From the NCBI GenBank assembly GCA_029266615.1, contig JAQSWN010000012.1, positions 1 through 52,489 of the forward strand: a stretch of DNA of 52,489 nt, read 5' to 3'. The stretch comes from Polyangiaceae bacterium. Lineage in GTDB: Bacteria; Myxococcota_A; Polyangia; Polyangiales; Polyangiaceae. Under the pieces are notes generated by a model, which ran no database searches, was not told the DNA's origin, and saw nothing but the letters and a program-made list of their open reading frames with translations. How positions within the stretch are numbered: the first letter of the stretch is position 1; the number at the start of each line of letters is the position of its first letter. Shown here one piece after another: positions 27,253 through 33,772 of the stretch. The position numbers were made by a program, and so were the translations under genes.

Positions 27253-27268
27253 AGCAACTTTCAGACCA
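27253..27268 (-). promoter_or_regulatory. Possible sigma-54 promoter for flgF (weak)
   Basis: On the minus strand TGGTC and TTGCT place GG and GC exactly 10 nt apart, with a perfect -12 element but a -24 element deviating from TGGCA. The predicted transcript start would be only about 4 nt before the flgF ATG, which argues against it. Confidence 0.3.
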
Positions 27269-27388
27269 CGTGCGTTGCCGCTCCCCACCTGCAGGGCGGG
27301 CCCGAGCCCCGTCAAACCGCTGACGGTGGCGGCGTCAAAGCGCGCGGGCGAAGGGGCATTTGGGGCGGAAACTCGAAAGGCTTGATTG

Positions 27389-27404
27389 TGGCCCTGATTT
27401 CGCA
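27389..27404 (+). promoter_or_regulatory. Possible sigma-54 promoter for the HDOD-like gene (weak)
   Basis: TGGCCC and TCGCA are spaced as GG-N10-GC, with one mismatch in each half against TGGCAC and TTGCA. Transcription would start about 5 nt before ATG 27419, giving an almost leaderless mRNA. This fits the missing ribosome site but is unproven. Confidence 0.3.
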
Positions 27405-27418
27405 AGACTTACCAAAAG

Positions 27419-27745
27419 ATGCGCATGTCGCCGGACGGCTTTTTGGTCGTGGACCCCAACGAATGCAAGGTCACGATCAAGCACCTCAGCGAGCTGCCCA
27501 AGATCATGGAGCTGCTGAGCGCGCTCAACGATCCGATGGCGGGGGGAAGGAACGTCGGCAAGCTGGTCACGAAGATCCCGGTCCTCGCGGCTCGCGTCGT
27601 CGAGCGGGCGCTCTCGCAGTCGCGCAAGAAGGAGATCTCCTCCGTCGATCAGGCGCTGAACATGGTCGGCAATCGTGGGCTCGAGTCCGAGATGCTGCAG
27701 CTGTTGGAAGATCTCACGATCAAGAAGTCGGAAGCCGAAGGCTGA
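27419..27745 (+). CDS. HDOD-like mini-protein (108 residues)
   Basis: This small cytoplasmic protein resembles the N-terminal half of an HDOD domain. LSELPKIMELLSALNDP matches the LPxLPxVxxxLLxLxxDP opening. GKLVTKIPVLAARVVERA matches the DPxLAxRVLxxA helix. EISSVDQALNMVGNRGLE matches the SxxxAIxxLG turn. The usual catalytic-site relics and the C-terminal half are absent. HDOD proteins act in signalling and in chemotaxis or flagellar control. Its place between flgF and the FlgJ-like gene suggests a flagellar role. The match is by eye, so treat the fold as a hypothesis. Confidence 0.55.
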   Translation: MRMSPDGFLVVDPNECKVTIKHLSELPKIMELLSALNDPMAGGRNVGKLVTKIPVLAARVVERALSQSRKKEISSVDQALNMVGNRGLESEMLQLLEDLTIKKSEAEG

Positions 27746-27750
27746 ACGAG

Positions 27751-27777
27751 CTAGATGGCAAGGTTCTTGCCATCTAG
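27751..27777. terminator. Perfect 12-bp hairpin between the HDOD-like and FlgJ-like genes
   Basis: CTAGATGGCAAG (27751-27762) and CTTGCCATCTAG (27766-27777) form a perfect stem with a 3-nt loop, starting 6 bp after one stop and ending 6 bp before the next start. No T-run follows. It could terminate, attenuate or stabilise the message, and it occupies the place of a ribosome site. Confidence 0.6.
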
Positions 27778-27783
27778 CCGGGC

Positions 27784-28590
27784 GTGGCCGCCGCAGCGAT
27801 TCTCCCCGTTTCCGTGAGCGAGCTCCGCGAGCCGCAAGAAGCCAAGGCTTCGCGGGCGGCGGAGGCGCAGTTCAAGCAAGCCCTAGAAGGGGCCAAAAAG
27901 GCGCCCGCCGTCGGCAATCTGGTGCCGGTGGTGCGCACCCAGCTGAGCGCCGGGCAAGCGCAAGAAGCGCTCCGCGCGGCCTGGGAAAACGTCACCGGCG
28001 AGGCGCCGAGCGACAAAACGTTGGCGCTGATCACGGCGCAGTGGGCGCACGAAACCGGCAACGGCGCGTCGATGTACAACTACAACTTCGCCGGCATCAA
28101 AGGGACGGGGCCGAGCGGGCTCTCCGTCGCGCAGAGCACCAAAGAGGGCTGGGGCGACACCGAGCGTCGCATCGTCGACAACTTTCGCGCGTATCGGACC
28201 GCGGAAGAGGGCGCGACGGACTACGTGCAGCTCCTAGCCCGGCGCTTCCCGGACGCCGTGCAGGGCGCCAAAGACGGAGATCCTGCCGCGTTCGTGCGCG
28301 GCCTGAAGTCCCGCGGCTACTTTACGGGAAACGAAGGCGCGTACCTCAACAGCGTCGCCAACATCGCGGGGCGATACCTCGGGCAGGAGCTGGACGTCTC
28401 GGGCGCGGCGCCGCCGAGCCTCGACTACCGGCCGCGGCCGAGTGGCGGCCCCCAACTGCCCATGGATTTGCAGGGTTTGTACGCGCAAATGGCGCCGACT
28501 CCGGACTCTTACGTCGACGCGCTGAGCATCACCGATCAAGTCAACCGCGCGGCGCTGCGCGCCTTCGCCGGCAACCGGGAGGATTCGTGA
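27784..28590 (+). CDS. FlgJ-type peptidoglycan hydrolase (glucosaminidase domain)
   Basis: The 268-residue protein has a glucosaminidase core: ITAQWAHETGNG (candidate catalytic E90), YNYNFAGIKG, an aromatic run with FRAYRT, and AYLNSVANIAGRYLG. This is the fold of the C-terminal half of FlgJ, which opens peptidoglycan for rod assembly. The N-terminal rod-scaffold half of enterobacterial FlgJ is not recognisable. No signal peptide is visible, which fits export through the flagellar apparatus. GTG 27784 has no ribosome site and follows a hairpin. The stop overlaps the next start (GTGA). Confidence 0.75.
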   Translation: MAAAAILPVSVSELREPQEAKASRAAEAQFKQALEGAKKAPAVGNLVPVVRTQLSAGQAQEALRAAWENVTGEAPSDKTLALITAQWAHETGNGASMYNYNFAGIKGTGPSGLSVAQSTKEGWGDTERRIVDNFRAYRTAEEGATDYVQLLARRFPDAVQGAKDGDPAAFVRGLKSRGYFTGNEGAYLNSVANIAGRYLGQELDVSGAAPPSLDYRPRPSGGPQLPMDLQGLYAQMAPTPDSYVDALSITDQVNRAALRAFAGNREDS

Positions 28591-29273
28591 ACGTGCGCTT
28601 GGACGCTGCGTTTCGTTACCTGGACGTGCGCTACAGCGAGCGCGAGCGGCCTTACACGGACTACCCGAGCCAGCTGACCGCGCACCTGAGCGAGCGCTAC
28701 CTTGCGGAGTACCGCGGGACGCGGCTCTTGGACTTAGGCTGCGGACGTGGGGAATTCCTGCATGGATTCGCCCAGGCCGGCTTCGACGGGGTCGGCTTCG
28801 ACCGCTCGCGGCCCTCGACGCCGCGCTTCAGCGAGCCCGTGGTCGTCGGCGACTACGAGCGGGGGGGGCTGCCCTTTGCGGACGGCGAATTCTCCGTGCT
28901 GTTCAACAAGTCCGTGTTCGAGCACGTGCGCGACATCACGCCGCTTTTGAACGAGTGCCACCGCGTGCTCGCTCCGGGCGGCCGCCTCGTGAGCCTGGTG
29001 CCAGATTGGACCGCTCAGTGGCGTCACTTTTTTGACGACTGGACGCACGTGAGGCCCTTCACGCTCACCGGGCTTCGGGAGTGCATTGCGAGCCATGGCT
29101 TCGCGATCAAAGAAGCCGTGCGTTTTCGGCAGTTGCCGATGCTTTGGGAGCGGCCCTATTTGCGCCCGCTCTCGGACGCGGCCGCTCTTTTGCCGAGCGC
29201 CTTCAAACGCTCCAAGTTCGTCCGTTTCTCCAAAGAGTGGATGTTGCTCGTGGTCGCTGACCGTATCGCCTGA
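28587..29273 (+). CDS. Class I SAM-dependent methyltransferase
   Basis: The 228-residue protein shows motif I LLDLGCGRGEFL (about 46-57), a GVGFDRS acidic strand end, LPFADGEFSVLFNKSVFEHV and the HRVLAPGGRLVSLVPDW block typical of type-11 methyltransferases. GGGAGG at 28578-28583 precedes GTG 28587, which overlaps the FlgJ-like stop. It lies between a flagellar hydrolase and the ulosonate operon, so it may methylate a sugar nucleotide, a flagellin glycan or a flagellar protein. That role is inferred from position only. Confidence 0.8.
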   Translation: MNVRLDAAFRYLDVRYSERERPYTDYPSQLTAHLSERYLAEYRGTRLLDLGCGRGEFLHGFAQAGFDGVGFDRSRPSTPRFSEPVVVGDYERGGLPFADGEFSVLFNKSVFEHVRDITPLLNECHRVLAPGGRLVSLVPDWTAQWRHFFDDWTHVRPFTLTGLRECIASHGFAIKEAVRFRQLPMLWERPYLRPLSDAAALLPSAFKRSKFVRFSKEWMLLVVADRIA

Positions 29274-29301
29274 GTGAGGTCGGCGCCGGGGACCACGAGA
29301 C

Positions 29302-29317
29302 TGGCAAGCCCCTTGCA
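29302..29317 (+). promoter_or_regulatory. Sigma-54 (-24/-12) promoter of the ulosonate operon
   Basis: TGGCAAGCCCCTTGCA matches the consensus TGGCACGNNNNTTGCA at all but one defined position, with GG (29303-29304) and GC (29315-29316) exactly 10 nt apart. Transcription would start near 29328, just before GGAG at 29329-29332 and ATG 29340. Sigma-54 drives middle and late flagellar genes in many bacteria. Confidence 0.75.
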
Positions 29318-29339
29318 TTGAGTCTCACGGAGAGAAAAA

Positions 29340-30206
29340 ATGGTCCAGGTCAAAATCGGAGACGTCGCGGTCGGTGATGGCGCCCCCTGCTACATCGTGG
29401 GCGAGATCGGCATCAATCACAACGGAGACCTCGGCATCACGCGCCGATTGATCGACGTGGCGGCGATCGCGGGCGCGAACGCGGTCAAGTTCCAGAAGCG
29501 CACGGTGGACGTGGTGTACACGGCCGACGAGCTCGCCAAGCCGCGCGAAAACCCGTTTGGCCCGACCAACGGTGACCTGAAGCGTGGGCTCGAATTCGGT
29601 CGCGACCAGTACCAGCACATCGACGGCTATTGCCGCGAGAAGAACGTCGCGTGGTTCGCCTCGTGCTGGGACGAAGCCTCCGTAGACTTCATGGAGCAGT
29701 TCTCTCCGCCCGCCTACAAGATTGCCTCCGCGAGCCTCACGGACGACAACCTCTTGCGGCACCACAAAAAGACGGGCCGCCCCATCATCATCTCCACGGG
29801 GATGAGCACCATCGAGCAGTGCGATCACGCGGTGGAGGTGCTCGGTACCGACAACCTCGTCATCTTGCATACGACGAGCGCGTATCCCGCCAAAATCGCC
29901 GACCTCAACTTGAAGATGATTCCAGCCCTGCGCGCGCGCTACGGCGTGCCGGTCGGCTACTCCGGTCACGAGGTGGGGCTTGCGAGCAGCTACGCCGCTG
30001 CCGCGCTCGGCGCGTGCATGATCGAGCGCCACATCACGCTGGACCGAGCCATGTGGGGCTCCGATCAGGCCGCGAGCGTCGAGCCCCAGGGCTTGATGAA
30101 GCTGATCCGCGACGTTCGCACCATAGAGCTTGCGCTCGGTGACGGCGTGAAGCGCGTCACCGCGGACGAAGAGCCGATCATGAAGAAGCTGCGCCGCGTG
30201 GGCTGA
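29340..30206 (+). CDS. NeuB/SpsE-family PEP-condensing synthase lacking the SAF domain
   Basis: The 288-residue protein has the whole NeuB TIM barrel: EIGINHNGD, GANAVKFQKR, YKIASASL, ISTGMST, HTTSAYPA, GYSGHEVG and IERHITLDRAMWGSDQAASVEP. It stops at KKLRRVG, right where the C-terminal SAF (antifreeze-like) domain of about 60 residues begins in N-acetylneuraminate synthases. NeuB enzymes condense PEP with a six-carbon sugar to make nonulosonic acids. The SAF domain normally reaches into the partner's active site, so the substrate here may differ. It is the first gene of a six-gene operon behind a sigma-54 promoter. Confidence 0.85.
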   Translation: MVQVKIGDVAVGDGAPCYIVGEIGINHNGDLGITRRLIDVAAIAGANAVKFQKRTVDVVYTADELAKPRENPFGPTNGDLKRGLEFGRDQYQHIDGYCREKNVAWFASCWDEASVDFMEQFSPPAYKIASASLTDDNLLRHHKKTGRPIIISTGMSTIEQCDHAVEVLGTDNLVILHTTSAYPAKIADLNLKMIPALRARYGVPVGYSGHEVGLASSYAAAALGACMIERHITLDRAMWGSDQAASVEPQGLMKLIRDVRTIELALGDGVKRVTADEEPIMKKLRRVG

Positions 30207-30216
30207 GGAGCGCGTC

Positions 30217-31101
30217 ATGGACGATACTTCGAGCCAGGTGCTGAAGGCCGCGCCACGCGCGGAGTTGCGCGTCGGGGTGATGCAGGGGCGGCTCTCTCCC
30301 CGACCTCCCGGTAAGCTGCAAGAGTTTCCGTGGCAGAGCTACGCCGCGGAGTTTCCCAAGGCCGCGCGCCTCGGCTTGCACTCCATCGAGTGGATCTTCG
30401 ATGCGCCCCGCTACGAAGAGAACCCCATCTGGACCGAAGCGGGGCGAGAAGAAATCCGCGGCCTCATCGCGGCCACGGGCGTGCGCGTGCAGTCGGTGTG
30501 CGCCGACTACTTCATGCTGCATCGGCTCGCGGGCGAGAGCCCGGCCGCGCTGGCTCATCATCGCGACGTGCTGGCGGACTTGATCGTCGCCGCGCACGCG
30601 GTCGGAGCCGACCGAATCCTGATCCCCCTCCTCGAAACCTCCGCCGTGGATTCCCCCGAGCTGAAGCGCGAGGTCGCACTCAGCCTACGGAGCGCCGTGC
30701 CGATGGCGGAGCGCTACGGCGTCACGCTCGGGCTGGAGATGGAGATTCCCGGCCATGAGTACGCCAAGGTCGTCGAGAGCGTCGGCAGCGCCAAGGTGCG
30801 CGCCTACTACGACACCGGAAACTCTACCGCGCAGGGTTTGGACATCGCGCAGGACATCGCACCGCTGTTGCCGCTCCTTCACGCCGTGCACGTCAAAGAC
30901 CGCGTGCGGGGCGGCAGCAGCAAGCCGCTCGGTACCGGTGACGCCAACTTCCAAGAATTCTTCCCCCGACTCCTTCGCGCCGGGTTCAGGGGAGACTTCG
31001 TGCTGCAGCACTACTTCGAAGCAGACCCAGAGCTAGAGGCCGAGCGGAGCCTCCGCTTCGTCGAGCAGCTGATCGACCACGCCAAGTCGGAGGCCGCATG
31101 A
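30217..31101 (+). CDS. Sugar-phosphate isomerase/epimerase-like TIM-barrel protein
   Basis: The 294-residue protein belongs to the xylose-isomerase-like TIM-barrel superfamily (AP endonuclease 2 fold). Visible blocks are RVGVMQGRLSPR, HSIEWIFD, GVTLGLEMEIPGHEY, VRAYYDTGNS, VHVKDRV and GDFVLQHYF, with Glu, Asp and His residues placed to bind a divalent metal. Members epimerise or isomerise sugars and inositols. It lies 10 bp after the NeuB-like gene and overlaps the next gene by ATGA, so it probably acts on a precursor of the same sugar. Exact substrate unknown. Confidence 0.75.
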   Translation: MDDTSSQVLKAAPRAELRVGVMQGRLSPRPPGKLQEFPWQSYAAEFPKAARLGLHSIEWIFDAPRYEENPIWTEAGREEIRGLIAATGVRVQSVCADYFMLHRLAGESPAALAHHRDVLADLIVAAHAVGADRILIPLLETSAVDSPELKREVALSLRSAVPMAERYGVTLGLEMEIPGHEYAKVVESVGSAKVRAYYDTGNSTAQGLDIAQDIAPLLPLLHAVHVKDRVRGGSSKPLGTGDANFQEFFPRLLRAGFRGDFVLQHYFEADPELEAERSLRFVEQLIDHAKSEAA

Positions 31102-32207
31102 GCGCAGCCCTCGAGCTCGCTCGGCCGGTACGATGCTGCTTGTTCGTCGGTCTCGGCGGCATCGGCCAGCGTCACTTGCGTAACCTGCGCCAGCTGCGCG
31201 GTAGCACCGTAGAGGTGCACGCCTTTCGCGTCCGTCGTGAAAGGCATGTCGTGAGCGACACCTTGCAGCTCGTGCACGGCGAAGACGTAGAGAGCAAGTA
31301 CGGCGTCCAGGTGCACGACGAGCTCGAAGCCGCGCTCGCCCAGAAGCCGGACGTGGTGTTCGTGACCAACCCTTCGAGCCTGCACGTGGACGTCACCCGG
31401 CGCGCGCTTGCGGCAGGGGCCCACGTGCTCGTGGAGAAGCCGCTGTCGCACTCGCTTTGCGGCGTCGCGGACGTCGTCGAAGACGTGCGCCGGACCGGGC
31501 TCGTCGGCTACGTCGCCTACCAGCTGCGCTTTCATCCGGGCTTTTTGCGCGCTTCGCAGATCCTGACCCAGGGGTTGATAGGCTGCCCGCTATTCGCGGA
31601 GGCGACGGTCGGCGAATACCTTCCGAGCTTTCACCCCTACGAGGACTACCGGCGCATGTACGCGGCGCGCCGCGAGCTCGGCGGTGGGGTGACGCTGTCG
31701 CAAATTCACGAGATCGATTTCTTGATGGCGCTGCTCGGGCGCCCGGAGCGTGTGTTCTCGATGGGCGGCAAGCTGTCGAGCCTCGAAGTCGACGTGGACG
31801 ACGTCTCGAGCTCATTGCTCGAGTTTCGGGGCGCGGAGGGGCGCGTGCTGCCCGTGCGCCTGCATCAAGATTTCGTGCAGCGCCCTGCGGAGCGACGGAC
31901 CGTGATCGTCGGCGAGGGCGGCAAGGTCGAGTGGAGCCTGAGCGGCAAGACCCTGCGCCGCTACGGCGCAGACGGGGCCTTGTGCGAGTCGCACGACTAC
32001 GCGGAGCTACCGCGGAACGCGCTCTTCGAGGCAGAGTTGTCTCACTTCCTCGACTGCGTGGAGAACGGGCGCGCGCCGTGCGTGTCGCTGTCGGACGGCG
32101 CGGAGAGCTTGGCCGTCGCGCTCGCGATTTTGGAGTCGCAGAAGAGCGGGCTGCCGGTCAACGTCGGCGCGGTGCTGGACCGCGCGGGCTTCGGAGCCTC
32201 GCCATGA
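31098..32207 (+). CDS. Gfo/Idh/MocA-family sugar oxidoreductase
   Basis: The 369-residue protein has an N-terminal Rossmann fold with FVGLGGIGQRHLRNL, the VFVTNPSSLHVDV strand and the family EKP motif in VLVEKPLS. The C-terminal alpha/beta domain contains GGGVTLSQIHEIDFLMALLG, the usual substrate-side His region. These NAD(P) enzymes oxidise or reduce ring hydroxyls of sugars and nucleotide sugars; relatives occur in flagellin and O-antigen sugar clusters. Overlaps by four bases at both ends show tight coupling with the isomerase and the cytidylyltransferase. Confidence 0.82.
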   Translation: MSAALELARPVRCCLFVGLGGIGQRHLRNLRQLRGSTVEVHAFRVRRERHVVSDTLQLVHGEDVESKYGVQVHDELEAALAQKPDVVFVTNPSSLHVDVTRRALAAGAHVLVEKPLSHSLCGVADVVEDVRRTGLVGYVAYQLRFHPGFLRASQILTQGLIGCPLFAEATVGEYLPSFHPYEDYRRMYAARRELGGGVTLSQIHEIDFLMALLGRPERVFSMGGKLSSLEVDVDDVSSSLLEFRGAEGRVLPVRLHQDFVQRPAERRTVIVGEGGKVEWSLSGKTLRRYGADGALCESHDYAELPRNALFEAELSHFLDCVENGRAPCVSLSDGAESLAVALAILESQKSGLPVNVGAVLDRAGFGASP

Positions 32208-32956
32208 CCCAAGACGTACTGGCGCTCATACCGGCCCGCGGCGGGTCGAAATCGGTCCCGCGCAAGAATCTGCTGCCGGTGGCGGGACGGCCCCTCATCG
32301 CTTACTCGATCTTGCATGCGCAAAATTGCCCTTCCATCACGCGCGTCATCGTCTCCACCGACGACGACGAGATCGCGGAGGTGGCGCGCGCTCATGGCGC
32401 GGAAGTGCCGTTCAAGCGGCCCGCGGAGGCCGCGACCGACACGGCCACGGACTTTCAGGTCTTTCAGCACGCGCTGCGCTGGTTGAGAGACGAGCAGAGC
32501 TACTCGCCCGAGCTGGTCGTGCACCTGCGCCCGACCGGGCCGGTACGCGAGCGAGCGCTGATGGAGCGCGCGGTGGAGCTCATGCTCGCCACGCCTGAAG
32601 CGGACGCGCTCCGCAGTGTGGGCACCGCCGAGCAGACGCCGTACAAAATGTGGCGCCTGGAGGGCGCGCGCCTCAAGCCCCTGCTGGAGCTGCCAGGCTA
32701 CCCCGAGGCGCATTCCATGCCGCGCCAGAAGCTCCCCACTGCGTACTGGCAGAATGGCTACATCGACATCGTGCGGCCGCGCACGATCTTGGAGCTCGAA
32801 TCGATGACGGGCCGGGTGGTTCTTCCGTTCGTCGTGGAAGGCAAGATTCACGAGCTGGATTACGTGGACCAAATCCCGGCCCTCGAGGACGCGGTGAAAG
32901 CCTGGCTTGCGGGCGAACCGCCCAGGTCGCCAGAGCCGGGGAGGCACCCGTCGTGA
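32204..32956 (+). CDS. NeuA-like CMP-sugar (acylneuraminate) cytidylyltransferase
   Basis: The 250-residue protein begins LALIPARGGSKSVPRKN, the P-loop-like CTP-binding signature of NeuA/KdsB enzymes. VIVSTDDDEIAEVA, ELVVHLRPTGPVR and WQNGYIDIVRP follow. It would activate a 2-keto-3-deoxy acid with CTP. ATG 32204 overlaps the previous stop; a frame open far upstream is a shadow. NeuA fits better than KdsB because of the NeuB-like partner and the RPTGPVR block seen in PtmB/LegF-type enzymes. Confidence 0.86.
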   Translation: MTQDVLALIPARGGSKSVPRKNLLPVAGRPLIAYSILHAQNCPSITRVIVSTDDDEIAEVARAHGAEVPFKRPAEAATDTATDFQVFQHALRWLRDEQSYSPELVVHLRPTGPVRERALMERAVELMLATPEADALRSVGTAEQTPYKMWRLEGARLKPLLELPGYPEAHSMPRQKLPTAYWQNGYIDIVRPRTILELESMTGRVVLPFVVEGKIHELDYVDQIPALEDAVKAWLAGEPPRSPEPGRHPS

Positions 32957-33768
32957 AAGCATTCGAGCTGTCGGGGCGCGTCATCCTCATCACGGGAGGC
33001 GCGGGGCTTTTAGGCGTGGAGCACGCGTTCGCCGTCGCGGAGGCGGGCGGCCTGCCTGTCGTGGCGGACATCCGCTCTGCAGACGCCGAGCAGGTCGCAC
33101 TGGCGGTGCGGGATCGCTACGGCGTGAGCGCTGACGCGCTGGAGCTGGACGTCACCTCGCGGGCATCCTGCGAAGCGGCGCTCGCTCGCGTCCTCGCCAC
33201 GCATGGCAGGCTGGACGGCCTCGTCAATAACGCCGCCCTGAACCCGAAGGTCGAAGGCGCCGGACTCTCTGCGACGCGCTTCGAGAACTACTCGCTCGAG
33301 TCGTGGCAGAACGAGCTGGCGGTTGGCCTGACAGGCGCGTTCCTGTGCAGCCAGGTCTTCGGCGCCTACATGGCCGCACACGGGGGTGGAGTGATCGTGA
33401 ACATCGCGTCGGATTTGGGGCTCATCGCGCCTGACCAACGCATTTATCGCCGTCCCGGCCTCGCCCCCGAAGAACAGCCGGTTAAGCCCGTGACCTACTC
33501 GGTCGTTAAGGGAGGATTGGTGACCCTCACCAAGTACCTGGCGACGTACTGGGCCGACGCTGGCGTGCGCGTGAACGCGCTCGTCCCCGGTGGCGTGTAC
33601 GCGGGGCAGCCTGGCGACTTCGTCGAGCGGCTCACGAACCTCATCCCGATGGGCCGCATGGCTCGAAAAGACGAGTACCGGGCCGCGCTGGTCTTCCTGT
33701 GCTCGGACGCATCTTCGTACATGACCGGGGCCAACCTGGTCATTGACGGCGGAAGGACTTGCTGGTGA
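32953..33768 (+). CDS. Short-chain dehydrogenase/reductase (PtmA-like)
   Basis: The 271-residue classical SDR has ITGGAGLLGVEHA for NAD(P) binding, GLVNNAALNP, VNIASDLG with the catalytic Ser region, and Y182-S-V-V-K186 as the active pair. It ends in GANLVIDGGRTCW. GTG 32953 overlaps the cytidylyltransferase stop (GTGA). A NeuA-type gene followed by an SDR recalls ptmB-ptmA of Campylobacter flagellin glycosylation, which supports a role in modifying a nonulosonate or its precursor. The precise reaction is unknown. Confidence 0.8.
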   Translation: MKAFELSGRVILITGGAGLLGVEHAFAVAEAGGLPVVADIRSADAEQVALAVRDRYGVSADALELDVTSRASCEAALARVLATHGRLDGLVNNAALNPKVEGAGLSATRFENYSLESWQNELAVGLTGAFLCSQVFGAYMAAHGGGVIVNIASDLGLIAPDQRIYRRPGLAPEEQPVKPVTYSVVKGGLVTLTKYLATYWADAGVRVNALVPGGVYAGQPGDFVERLTNLIPMGRMARKDEYRAALVFLCSDASSYMTGANLVIDGGRTCW

Positions 33769-33772
33769 TCAC

